From Pseudomonadota bacterium (lineage in GTDB: Bacteria > Pseudomonadota > Gammaproteobacteria > Ga0077536): a DNA stretch of 64,000 bases. The stretch spans positions 372,001-436,000 of the forward strand of contig JADJYF010000026.1 of NCBI GenBank assembly GCA_016719885.1, read 5' to 3'. A program made the position numbers and the translations under genes. The number at the start of each line of letters is the position of its first letter. The first letter of the stretch is position 1. Below are positions 51,203 through 59,521 of the stretch, piece by piece. Below the pieces are notes generated by a model. It saw nothing but the letters and a program-made list of their open reading frames with translations, was not told the origin of the DNA and did no database searches.

Positions 51203-52312
51203 TCACGCCGCCAGCTCGCGATAGATGTCATCGTAGGTGGCGACCATGCGCGCGAGACTGAAGCGCGCGGTGACGACCGCCCTGCCCTGTTCACCATGGG
51301 CACGGCGCAAGGCGGGCTGGTCGACATAACGTTCGAGGGTCGCGCTCAGGGTGGCAATGTCGTCACACGCGACCAGCGCGCCGGTTTGGCCCGCCACAAT
51401 CAGTTCCGGATTGCCGCCGACCGCGGTGGCAATCACCGGCAGGCTGGTCGCCATGGCTTCGAGGATGGTGTTGGAAATGCCCTCGGCCAATGACGGCAAC
51501 ACGAAGATATCCATGGCGCGCATTTCGTCGGCCACCTGGTCCGACTCACCGATGAGATCCGCGCAGGCGCGCAGCCCCGCCGCTGCCAGCAAGGCGTCGC
51601 ATTCGGCGCGCAGCGGGCCGTCGCCAACCATGCGCAGGCGCAGCTTGCCGACCAGATCGGCGCGCCGCGACAAAAGGTCGATGAACGCGCGGCACAGGAA
51701 GGTCTGGTTCTTGACCGCCTTCATGCGGCCGACGGTGCCGATGACCAGCGGCGCTTGTTGATCCCGTGTGACAGGATGAAAGCGCTCGACATCGACACCG
51801 TTGTAAATCTGCATGACCTTGTCCGGCGCAATGCCGACATCGTCGACGAGATAGCGCTCGAGGTCCCGCGACAGCGCGATGAAGCGCTGCACGCAGGCGC
51901 CAAACAGCCGGCGGGCAAGACGGTGCTTGCGATTGACGCCGCCGAGATCCTGCATGTCCCAGCCGTGTTCGCCATGCACGCGACCGCGCACGCCGCACAG
52001 CAAGCCGAGCAGCTGAAATTCCAGGCTGACGAAATTGCGCGTGTGCAGCACCTGGGGACGGATTTCGCGCAGCAGTTGCCACGCGCGACGCCAGGTGCCG
52101 AAGTCATGACCGGGACGCTTGTGCAGGGCGTGGAACTCGACGTTACCGTCGCGCAGTCGACGCGCGAACTGCCGATCGTAATCGTTCAGACACACGATCA
52201 CGTGGCGGTAACGTCCGGCCGGGAAACCGTTGATGAGGTTGACCACGCCATTCTCGAGGCCACCGATGCCGAAGTGAAACAGCACATGCATGACGGTGAT
52301 CGGCGTTCCCAC
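51203..52312 (-). CDS. Exosortase A-associated sugar transferase (glycosyltransferase family 4)
   Basis: This 369-residue GT-B enzyme begins with VMHVLFHFGIGGLENGVVNL, the opening of the stp2-type sugar transferases of XrtA/EpsH loci. It contains ARGR-like MQIYNGVDVERFHPV, VIGTVGRMKAVKNQ and PSLAEGISNTILEAMATSLPVIATAVGG (visible as EGISNTILEAMATSLPV), the family's E-x7-E donor site. It lies 19 bases downstream of xrtA and 39 bases upstream of the amidotransferase, all on the minus strand, so the three are likely one transcript. It probably adds a sugar to the repeat unit on the cytoplasmic side. Confidence 0.93.
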   Translation of the reverse strand: MGTPITVMHVLFHFGIGGLENGVVNLINGFPAGRYRHVIVCLNDYDRQFARRLRDGNVEFHALHKRPGHDFGTWRRAWQLLREIRPQVLHTRNFVSLEFQLLGLLCGVRGRVHGEHGWDMQDLGGVNRKHRLARRLFGACVQRFIALSRDLERYLVDDVGIAPDKVMQIYNGVDVERFHPVTRDQQAPLVIGTVGRMKAVKNQTFLCRAFIDLLSRRADLVGKLRLRMVGDGPLRAECDALLAAAGLRACADLIGESDQVADEMRAMDIFVLPSLAEGISNTILEAMATSLPVIATAVGGNPELIVAGQTGALVACDDIATLSATLERYVDQPALRRAHGEQGRAVVTARFSLARMVATYDDIYRELAA

Positions 52313-52330
52313 GGTGATGGCCGATGACGG

Positions 52331-53854
52331 TCAGGGCTGGACACGCAGGTTGTCGAGCAGCAGTGCTCCCGAACGCACGAATGCCAGCAACGCTTCGTCG
52401 GCGGCCTGGCTGCCGGGCACGATCTCGGTACGCACGGCAATCATCGCCGCGCCGCGGTTGGAGCCGCGCAGTCGCGCCCAGCCCTCGGCCAACTTGACCG
52501 GCAAACTGTCCACCGCCAACAGCCCCTGCGCTTCGTACCAGTACCACACCAGGTAGTCCTTTTCGGCCTTGTAGCGCAGGCGCAGTTCGTTGACCGACTT
52601 CATCGGCAACGGCTGCGGCACGTCGCGCACGCCATGGGACAGCTGTCGCCACTCATGCTTGTCGAACACGCGATTGTTCTGGCTGATGAGTTCGCCCTTG
52701 GCGTCGTGCTCGCGGAAATAGACCACCTCGACGCTGACCACGCGCCCGTCGGCGGCGGTGTAACGGCCGGCGAGATCCTGTGCGGCGCCGGGGAAGTGGC
52801 TGGCCAGGGACTCGGTCACCGGTGCCGGGCCCGACCACTGCGCGACGGCCTTCAATTCGATGGGAGGGGCGACGGCACGAGCGGCATCCTGCGCCAGCAG
52901 TGCGACACGCGGCGCCACGCAAAGCAGCACCACCATTGCCAGGGTGCGCTGCGCGCGCCCGGGAGACAAGGCCTCCATCGGTGTCGGCGCAACCGGCGCG
53001 GTAGCATCGCTGTCGTCCATGTCACTGAACGAGCGGCCAACCCAGAACAGGATGGCGATGACCAAGCCAAAGAACACCCAGCCATAGATGAAATGATCGA
53101 TGCCCTGGGCCAGGCGGTAGTCACTGAGATCGGCAATGATGACGATGCCGAAGGCGCGTATGCCGTTGGCGACCAGCGGTACGACCACGGCCGCCACCAT
53201 GAACACCGCGCGGCGCTTCAGCGAGCGGAACTGCAGGTAGGCAAACATGGTGGCGACCGACAGCGTCGCGATCAGGTAGTTGATGCCGCTGCAGGCTTCC
53301 GCCACGGTGAAATTGCCGGAAGGAATGCTGACGTCACGCCCTTCCACGAATACCGGCATGCCGATCAGTTTCAGCAGGCTGACCATCACCAGCGCCGTCC
53401 AGTCCTGCAGGTAGGGCACCAGGAACTCGCCCTCGGGCACCGCGAAGTACAGGTAGAAGAACGGCAGCAGCAGGGCACGAAAAACCGTCTGCCCGAGCAG
53501 CGCCCAGGCACTGCCTATGGCCATGCCGACCACCGCGAGATGCATGAAAAAGGCCGTAGACATCACCTCGCCCGCGATCCACAAAAGACCGTTGAGGGCG
53601 ACGTAGGCGACACCATAAAGTGAGACCGAGGGTGCGCAGTACTCGAGTTGCGGGCGCTTGGTGTAGCCGAGGTAAACCGCGATGAACGGGATCAGAAAGC
53701 AGTGGTTGAAGGTGCTGGAATGGGACCACACCCCGACCATGTCGGCGAAGGTGCCGTAATAGCCGACGCCGAGCGCCAGGTAGGCAAGTCCCAGCAGCCC
53801 GGCGTGGAGCCGCCAGCGCGCGGCGGCCTGCGATTTGTCGAACGACTCAGCCAA
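52331..53854 (-). CDS. xrtA: Exosortase A with fused EpsI domain
   Basis: Exosortase A is the inner-membrane transpeptidase that sorts PEP-CTERM proteins in EPS-producing bacteria. Residues 1-275 are a multi-spanning membrane domain. It carries the catalytic triad: Cys188 in VAEACSGINYL, Arg233 in VPLVANGIRAFG and His254 in GIDHFIYGWVFF. A linker leads to a C-terminal domain (about 310-507) that matches EpsI, usually a separate gene; it starts with a hydrophobic segment (AMVVLLCVAPRVALL) and is probably periplasmic. The start overlaps the end of the FemAB-like gene by eight bases. No PEP-CTERM substrate protein was recognised in this window, so its targets are elsewhere. Confidence 0.95.
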   Translation of the reverse strand: MAESFDKSQAAARWRLHAGLLGLAYLALGVGYYGTFADMVGVWSHSSTFNHCFLIPFIAVYLGYTKRPQLEYCAPSVSLYGVAYVALNGLLWIAGEVMSTAFFMHLAVVGMAIGSAWALLGQTVFRALLLPFFYLYFAVPEGEFLVPYLQDWTALVMVSLLKLIGMPVFVEGRDVSIPSGNFTVAEACSGINYLIATLSVATMFAYLQFRSLKRRAVFMVAAVVVPLVANGIRAFGIVIIADLSDYRLAQGIDHFIYGWVFFGLVIAILFWVGRSFSDMDDSDATAPVAPTPMEALSPGRAQRTLAMVVLLCVAPRVALLAQDAARAVAPPIELKAVAQWSGPAPVTESLASHFPGAAQDLAGRYTAADGRVVSVEVVYFREHDAKGELISQNNRVFDKHEWRQLSHGVRDVPQPLPMKSVNELRLRYKAEKDYLVWYWYEAQGLLAVDSLPVKLAEGWARLRGSNRGAAMIAVRTEIVPGSQAADEALLAFVRSGALLLDNLRVQP

Positions 53855-54875
53855 GGTTGCGTGACAACCAAGGCCCGATGAGTCCTGCTACCGGCAGCGG
53901 CAGACGCTTCCAGCTCTCGATGAACAAGCGGTACTTGGGATTGAGCGGGTTGATGTCCGGCATTTCACGGTCGCGGATGAGTTCGTATTCGTAGAACAAA
54001 GGACTGGCTTCGAATCCCAGGTTGAGTTTCCATTGGTAGGGGCCGGTGTCACGCTTGCTGCGGCCGAAATCAAACAGCGTGCAACCGCGCTGAGCCGCCC
54101 TGGTCATGATTTCAAAAGCCAGGAAGTCGTTGCCGTTGAGATTGCGCGCCGCATGGCGCCCGCCCCAGTAATAGGGACAGACGCTGTCTCGATAGTAGAA
54201 GTTCATCGCCGCCGACACCGGTTCGCCATCCAACTCGGCACTGATGATCTCGATGGCGTCGCCGAAGGTGGTGGCGATGGCATCGAACAGGCGGCGCGGA
54301 AACACCGGCGTACCGAGATTGCGCACGCTCTCGGCGTACACGCCATAGAAACGTTCCACCGTCGAGCGATGCCCGACGAGTCCATTCTTGATGCCCTTGC
54401 GGATGACATTGCGCTGCTTGCTGCGTATGGCCTGCATGTTCGCTTCAGCATCCGCGAGTATCGGCTTGGTGAAATTCGCGTACAGGTCCTTGCACACCCG
54501 CGCGACGCCCGACGCGGCCGGCAGGCGATACTCGAGGGCGCCCACCTGCAGGGCTTGCGCGCGCTCGTGGGCCGCGCGATGCAAGGCGTCGCGTGCGTCG
54601 GCGTCGAGCGCCAGCGGCCCGGCATGGGCGCTGAACGGCAAGGAACTCAGGTTGTTGCCGAACAACAGGCTCTTGACGTGCACCAGCGGCAGCACGCCGC
54701 ACACCGCGCCGTCCTGCTCGGCGACGAGGTAATGGGTGCGATGACCGAGGGCTTGCTCGAAGATCGTGCGCCACGCCGACAAGTGGAAGAACGTGCCGTG
54801 CTGGTGGGCATTGACGAAATTATCCCAGGCCGGCGCGCCGGCGCTGTCGAGATCACGAACGCGCAAAGGCTTCAC
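53847..54875 (-). CDS. FemAB-family protein, exosortase/PEP-CTERM-associated
   Basis: This GNAT-fold protein of about 342 residues belongs to the FemAB-like family that regularly sits beside XrtA. Visible blocks are WDNFVNAHQHGTFFHLSAWR, SLPFSAHAGPLALD, KQRNVIRKGIKNGL, VSAAMNFYYRDSVCPYYWGG and TLFDFGRSKRDTGPYQWK (the last two in the acyl-donor core). Relatives transfer amino-acyl or acyl groups to cell-surface polymers; here the acceptor is likely the exopolysaccharide or its lipid-linked precursor. The start is taken as the GTG at 54875, which overlaps the deacetylase end. An ATG at 54962 would add a non-conserved stretch. It is a second GNAT/FemAB-type enzyme in the locus besides the ATP-grasp fusion. 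Confidence 0.88.
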   Translation of the reverse strand: MKPLRVRDLDSAGAPAWDNFVNAHQHGTFFHLSAWRTIFEQALGHRTHYLVAEQDGAVCGVLPLVHVKSLLFGNNLSSLPFSAHAGPLALDADARDALHRAAHERAQALQVGALEYRLPAASGVARVCKDLYANFTKPILADAEANMQAIRSKQRNVIRKGIKNGLVGHRSTVERFYGVYAESVRNLGTPVFPRRLFDAIATTFGDAIEIISAELDGEPVSAAMNFYYRDSVCPYYWGGRHAARNLNGNDFLAFEIMTRAAQRGCTLFDFGRSKRDTGPYQWKLNLGFEASPLFYEYELIRDREMPDINPLNPKYRLFIESWKRLPLPVAGLIGPWLSRNLG

Positions 54876-55749
54876 TCCCGACCGTCTGGCCGCAACGCCC
54901 GCCGAGCACGTCGGCATAGACTTCGCGGAACGGCGCCCATGCGAAATCGTTGACCAGGGCACGCATGCGTGCCAGCGCGCGTCCCTGGTTCAAGTAATGG
55001 CGGAATTGCGATTTCAAACCTACTCCCGGCGGCCTTGGCTGCTGTGGATCGAATTCCCACGGGTGGAAGTACATGTTAGCGGCCATATGGTCGTGCGAAT
55101 TAACCCGTTTGATCAGCGCGCGCGACACGACATACGGAAGCAGTCTGAAAAAGCCGCCGCCGCCGGCCGGCAGGTTGCGCATGCCGATGCGCACGGTGCT
55201 GACCGGGATCTCGGTCAGGGCCGAGGTATGCGGCGCGACAAACGGCGAGCGCGGCGCAGCGGGCGCGCCATACAGGTCGTGCCGCACCGGGTAGACACTG
55301 GAGCTGTAGATGAATCCGGCTGCCTCGATCTCGGGGAAAGCCCACAAATTGGTCGCGTCGATGGAAAAACTCGCGGCGCGGTAGCCGAGCACGGCGCTGC
55401 CGGCGGCGTCTTCGAGGATAGCCTTGCTGCGTGCGATGTCCGCTTTGAATTCAGCACGGCTCTGGGTCGTGGCGCGGGTGTGGTTGTAACCGTGGCAGGC
55501 CACTTCATGACCATCGCGGCACATACGCGCAATCAGCTGCGGGTGACGTTCGGCAACCCATCCCAGGGTGAAGAACGTGGCGCGCACACCGACTTCCGCG
55601 TACAGGTCGAGCAACTGGTGGGTGGCAAACTCGACGCGTGACGGCCAGCGCTCCCAATGGTCGGGCGCAATCACGGATTCGAACGCCGAGACCTGGAAAT
55701 ACTCCTCGACGTCGATGGAAAGCGCGTTGACGATAGGCTCGACTTTCAT
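54853..55749 (-). CDS. Polysaccharide deacetylase, exosortase/PEP-CTERM-associated
   Basis: This 298-residue NodB-fold deacetylase has the XrtA-locus form of the catalytic motif, SIDVEEYFQVSAF (Asp13), in place of TFDDG. It also has the metal histidines in CHGYNHTRAT, the substrate-site GYRAASFSID and the C-terminal WEFDPQQPRPPG extension typical of this subfamily. It removes acyl groups from amino sugars of the exopolysaccharide, probably in the periplasm or during assembly, although no signal peptide is visible. It overlaps the FemAB-like gene. A terminator-like hairpin at 55774-55807 separates it from the ATPase gene upstream. Confidence 0.92.
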   Translation of the reverse strand: MKVEPIVNALSIDVEEYFQVSAFESVIAPDHWERWPSRVEFATHQLLDLYAEVGVRATFFTLGWVAERHPQLIARMCRDGHEVACHGYNHTRATTQSRAEFKADIARSKAILEDAAGSAVLGYRAASFSIDATNLWAFPEIEAAGFIYSSSVYPVRHDLYGAPAAPRSPFVAPHTSALTEIPVSTVRIGMRNLPAGGGGFFRLLPYVVSRALIKRVNSHDHMAANMYFHPWEFDPQQPRPPGVGLKSQFRHYLNQGRALARMRALVNDFAWAPFREVYADVLGGRCGQTVGSEAFARS

Positions 55750-55773
55750 ATGCGGGTCTAGGTCTCAGCTGAC

Positions 55774-55807
55774 AAAAATGCCGATGGCGGCTGCGTCACC
55801 CGCCATC
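55774..55807 (-). terminator. Possible intrinsic terminator between the ATPase and deacetylase genes
   Basis: On the minus strand an 8-bp stem (55800-55807 with 55783-55790) with a 9-base loop is followed by GGCA and five T residues. It would stop or attenuate transcripts from the upstream chain-length/export operon before the deacetylase-xrtA group. Confidence 0.45.
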
Positions 55808-55844
55808 AGCGGGGCGGGGTGGCCAGGGCCAGCGCTGCGCGAGG

Positions 55845-56984
55845 TCAGTGCCTCGCCATCAACCAGTAGCCTACCGACAGCGCGGTGGCGGCCAACACGA
55901 TCAGCGCCACCAGGAAGGCCGTCGTCCACCACGGAAAGCGTGAAGCGCTCTCCGTCATGGCGGGTGGTTCCGGCGGCAAGGACAGGGGAGCCGGCTGCTG
56001 CGCCGCCACCAGCTTGGTGGTCAGGTCTTCAATCACGTGCTGCATGCTGACGAGGCGGGTCTCCATCTCGGCCAACTCGCCCTTCCTGCTCGACTCGTCA
56101 GCCGACTCGGCGGTGACGACACGCACCGGTTCCCAGCCTTCGGGTTTGTCGTCGACATCGTCGCCCGACTCGCCTTGTTCGACCAGGATCTCGGCGCATA
56201 CGGCATCGAGCATGGTCGGGCTGATGACGTGGGAATCATCCAGGTAGCAATTGAGCAGCGTGCGATCAAACAGCGTGTTGATGCGGCGTGGCACGCCGCC
56301 GGTGAAATCGTAGATACGCTGGAACACCGGCTCTTCGATGAGCGGGTTGTCGGTCCAGCCGACCTTGCGCATGCGATATTCGATGTAGGACTTGATCTCC
56401 GCCGGCGACAGCGGCTTCAAGTGGTAGGCGGCAATCACGCGCTGACGCAGTTGCTCGAGGCCCGGCGCACGCAGGATGCCGCGGAACTCGCGTTGACCGA
56501 GCAGAAAGCTCTGCACCAACGGCACACCGTTATGATCGAAATTGGAAAGCATGCGCAGCTCTTCCAAGGCCGAACGCGGCAGATTCTGTGCTTCGTCGAC
56601 CACCAGCAGCACACGCTTGCCCTCCTCGCGGCAGGCGGTGAAGCGCGCTTCCAGATCACGCAGCAGGCTGGCCTTGGACGCGCGCTCAATCGGAATGTCG
56701 AATTCGGCGGCGATCAGGCGCAGGAGATCGAGATCCTTGACGTTGGACGACACGATCTTGGCGGCCACCACGCCCTGTCCCTCAATCTCGCGGAACAGGT
56801 TGTTGACCAGCATGGTCTTGCCGGTACCTACGTCCCCCGTGACGACGATGAAGCCCTGCTCCTGCTGCAGGCCGTAGCGCATGTAGGACAGCGCGCGCTT
56901 ATGCCCCTGGCTGCGGAAGAAAAAGCGCGGATCGGGGTTGAGCTGGAACGGCTTCCCCGTCAGGTTGAAATGCGCTTCGTACAT
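55845..56984 (-). CDS. AAA ATPase, exosortase/PEP-CTERM-associated
   Basis: This 379-residue protein is an ExeA/GspA-like ATPase. The Walker A motif GDVGTGKT is at residues 50-57 and Walker B VLLVVDEAQN ends near residue 133; sensor and arginine regions follow (RQRVIAAYHLKPLS, GGVPRRINTL). A linker leads to a C-terminal membrane helix (FLVALIVLAATALSVGYWL) near residue 355, so it is anchored to the inner membrane with the ATPase in the cytoplasm. It probably drives or regulates assembly of the polysaccharide export machine. It lies nine bases from the outer-membrane protein gene in the core XrtA gene order. Confidence 0.94.
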   Translation of the reverse strand: MYEAHFNLTGKPFQLNPDPRFFFRSQGHKRALSYMRYGLQQEQGFIVVTGDVGTGKTMLVNNLFREIEGQGVVAAKIVSSNVKDLDLLRLIAAEFDIPIERASKASLLRDLEARFTACREEGKRVLLVVDEAQNLPRSALEELRMLSNFDHNGVPLVQSFLLGQREFRGILRAPGLEQLRQRVIAAYHLKPLSPAEIKSYIEYRMRKVGWTDNPLIEEPVFQRIYDFTGGVPRRINTLFDRTLLNCYLDDSHVISPTMLDAVCAEILVEQGESGDDVDDKPEGWEPVRVVTAESADESSRKGELAEMETRLVSMQHVIEDLTTKLVAAQQPAPLSLPPEPPAMTESASRFPWWTTAFLVALIVLAATALSVGYWLMARH

Positions 56985-56993
56985 TCCTGTTTC

Positions 56994-58535
56994 CTACAGG
57001 TGGAAGGCCAGGCTCGCGGAGAACGCATTCTCGTAGTAGTTCGAACTCCCGCCGTTGCCCACGAAACCCAAGCCTTGGGCGCCATTGTTGATCGTCAGTT
57101 CGTACTGAATACGCGCCGTGGTGTGCGGACCCAGCTCATAGCTGATGCTCGGGTAGAAACTGTAGTAATTGCCGTTGGTCGAGGGACCGATATTCTGCTT
57201 GTTGTTGCGCCACATGGCGGCGAACTCGGTCCTGAGGCGTGGCCGTATCGGGTGTCTGAGGTTGAGACTCACGCCACGGGTGCTCTGATCGTTGGCGACC
57301 GTTTCCGACTCGCGTTGGGTTTCGTAGTAGCGCAGGCTCAGCTTACCGCGACGCAGGTTGTAGCTCAGCCCCGCGCTGGTGCGCGTTTCGAGAAACACGT
57401 CATCATTCGCGTTCGGCGAATCAACCGGCACGAGAATCTGTCCGCTGGTCACAGGATCGAACACCGGCAGGCCATCGACATCGACCAAGGGCACCAGGGT
57501 GAGACCGCGTTCGAACTGGTTGGCGGTGCGCACCTGGGTACCGTAGGAGAAATCAAAGCGCCAACGCCGCTGGGTGTGGTGGGCCTTGGCGTTGACCGTC
57601 TTGCCGAAATAGCGGTCCCCCCAGTCGAATTCGACGGAGGTGCGCGACGACGGCGTCCAGACACCGCCTATCGTCCAATACGCGCCATTCGACGTGCCCT
57701 GCTGCGAATCGTAGGAGTTGGCGTCGTAACCGCCAGTGCTGCGCAGCGAATACTGGCGGTTGAAGATATAGGAAACCGTAGTCTGGGCATTGCGGAATTT
57801 GCGCTCGCGCCCGCTTTCGAATGTCACGTTACGGGCCTCGGCACTCACCTGCACCGGCATGCGCCTGTTGATTGCGCCGCTGTACAGGTCAAGGTTGAAG
57901 CCATCTTCGACACTGCTGCCTTCGCCGATGTTGAAATCGTTGCCGCCGAATCCGCCCGTGCCCTGGCTGCCGTTGGCGCGTTCGACAATCTGGTGCGCGT
58001 AACCCAGGCGCATGTGCCCGAGGGAACCAAACCGGTGTTCGATGCGCGGCGCAAGATCGAGCGAAGTGACATCGGTGACCTGGTTGTTACGGCCGCGATT
58101 GTTGAGGCTGACGAATCGCCGCGAGTCTGCGGCCTGTTGTGATACACGGCCGTTGACGTCGAAATACAACCAGTCTTTGACCGGGATCGAGGCCAGGTCG
58201 GCCTGCAGTTGGTTGTCGTTGCGATCAAAGCCGGTCTCGTCAGCGTAGAACTGCTGGCGCCAGTTGTAGTCGATGCTGGTTTTCAAACGTGCACTGTCGC
58301 CGCGCACCGACACGCCCGGCGTGATGGTGGTGATGAAATCACCATCCCTGTCATCCTCGCTCAGGCGAACGTTGTCGGTATAGGTCTCCTCGGTCGAAAA
58401 GCGCGGCGTCACCTGCCACGAACCGGCCTGTACCGTCCCACAGGCGCCGAGGTAGGCAGCGGTCAGCGCCATGCGCAACGCCAGGGTGCGTCGGCCGCGC
58501 GGCTGCCTTCGGTATTGCGATGTACGCCGACTCAT
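56994..58535 (-). CDS. Outer-membrane beta-barrel protein, PEP-CTERM system-associated
   Basis: This 513-residue protein has a signal peptide (RMALTAAYLGACGTVQA) and then alternating, aromatic-rich beta strands, as in YNWRQQFYADETGF, YSLRSTGGYDANSYDS and LRYYETQRESETV. It ends in a Phe/Leu-type terminal strand (AFSASLAFHL) expected of an outer-membrane barrel. It belongs to the putative barrel family always found between the tyrosine kinase and ATPase genes of XrtA loci, and may be the pore or a partner of it for exopolysaccharide export. Its start overlaps the end of the kinase gene by four bases. Confidence 0.9.
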   Translation of the reverse strand: MSRRTSQYRRQPRGRRTLALRMALTAAYLGACGTVQAGSWQVTPRFSTEETYTDNVRLSEDDRDGDFITTITPGVSVRGDSARLKTSIDYNWRQQFYADETGFDRNDNQLQADLASIPVKDWLYFDVNGRVSQQAADSRRFVSLNNRGRNNQVTDVTSLDLAPRIEHRFGSLGHMRLGYAHQIVERANGSQGTGGFGGNDFNIGEGSSVEDGFNLDLYSGAINRRMPVQVSAEARNVTFESGRERKFRNAQTTVSYIFNRQYSLRSTGGYDANSYDSQQGTSNGAYWTIGGVWTPSSRTSVEFDWGDRYFGKTVNAKAHHTQRRWRFDFSYGTQVRTANQFERGLTLVPLVDVDGLPVFDPVTSGQILVPVDSPNANDDVFLETRTSAGLSYNLRRGKLSLRYYETQRESETVANDQSTRGVSLNLRHPIRPRLRTEFAAMWRNNKQNIGPSTNGNYYSFYPSISYELGPHTTARIQYELTINNGAQGLGFVGNGGSSNYYENAFSASLAFHL

Positions 58536-59521
58536 CGGGAATGGTAGTAGCCGTAGTACTCGTAGGACGCGCTCGCGACCTGCTTGGACTTGTTCAGGAT
58601 GAGTCCGGTCACGGTCACGCGATCGAGCCGTTGCAGGGTCTCCTTGATGGTTTCCTGCTTGGTGCTGCCGGCTTCCGCCACCAGCACGAGCTGTCCGACC
58701 AGGGGCGCCAGCGCGGTGGCGGTGGTGGTGGCCAGCACCGGCGGCGAGTCGAACAACACCACGCGATCGGGATAGCGGGTGGCGATCTCCTTCGTCAATT
58801 CGCGCATGCGAACGCTGGCCAACAGCTCGGTGCTGCCGTCGCGCGGTGTGCCCACCGGCAGCAGCACCAGGTTCTTCATGCTGGTGCGGACCAGCAGATC
58901 CTCGAGCCGCAGTTCAGGATTCGCCAACAGGTCGAACAGGCCCTTGCGGTCACTGACCCCCAGCACCCGGCTGGTGTCGCGCTTCATGATATCGGTGTCG
59001 ATCAACAACACCGTGTGGTCGACTTCCATCGCGATACTGATCGCGAGGTTGACCGAGGTGAAAGTCTTACCTTCGCTGGGCACGGAACTGGTGATCAGGA
59101 TGAGGTTCGATCGGCGGCTCTCGTTCTGTGTACCCGCAGCAATGTTGTTGAGAAGACGGCGCTTGATTTGCTGGTATTCCTCGGACTGTCGCGTGGTTGC
59201 CTGATTGGGCGTCAAGAAGCCCCCGGCGGCGAGCCGCGTGAAATCCAGGTCCACCACCCTGTCCCCCGCAGGGCGCGAAGGCGCAGCCGGGCGCGCCGCG
59301 GGCGCGGCCGCAGGTGGCGCGGCCGCGACTGATGGCTCGGGGGGCGTGGCCGCTGGCATTGACGCGGCGGGCTCGCTGGTCGCGGTGGCTTCCTGAGCGG
59401 CGCTCGCGGGCGCCGTGGCCGCCTCAGGCACAGCAACGCTCGGAGCGGGCGAGGTGGACACGTTTTCACGCCCCTCTTCGCCCTCGAGGATCTTGTCCAT
59501 CGCCCGTTCGATTGAACTCAT
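58532..59521 (-). CDS. Tyrosine autokinase of EPS export, exosortase-associated
   Basis: This 329-residue BY-kinase regulates polymer length with the chain-length determinant. It has an unusually long Ala/Pro-rich linker (residues about 20-85). The Walker A motif is SSVPSEGKT at 145-153, the Walker A' is VLLIDTD at 171-177, and a Walker B-like VVLFDSPPVL follows. A C-terminal tyrosine cluster (YEYYGYY) serves for autophosphorylation. As in proteobacterial XrtA loci, the cytoplasmic kinase is separate from its membrane activator, the Wzz-type protein encoded immediately upstream with an ATGA overlap. Confidence 0.94.
   Translation of the reverse strand: MSSIERAMDKILEGEEGRENVSTSPAPSVAVPEAATAPASAAQEATATSEPAASMPAATPPEPSVAAAPPAAAPAARPAAPSRPAGDRVVDLDFTRLAAGGFLTPNQATTRQSEEYQQIKRRLLNNIAAGTQNESRRSNLILITSSVPSEGKTFTSVNLAISIAMEVDHTVLLIDTDIMKRDTSRVLGVSDRKGLFDLLANPELRLEDLLVRTSMKNLVLLPVGTPRDGSTELLASVRMRELTKEIATRYPDRVVLFDSPPVLATTTATALAPLVGQLVLVAEAGSTKQETIKETLQRLDRVTVTGLILNKSKQVASASYEYYGYYHSR

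Noticed and set aside
56037..58142. 701-codon plus-strand frame opposite the ATPase and outer-membrane protein genes
   Set aside because: It spans two well-supported minus-strand genes and shows no motif; typical GC-rich antisense frame.
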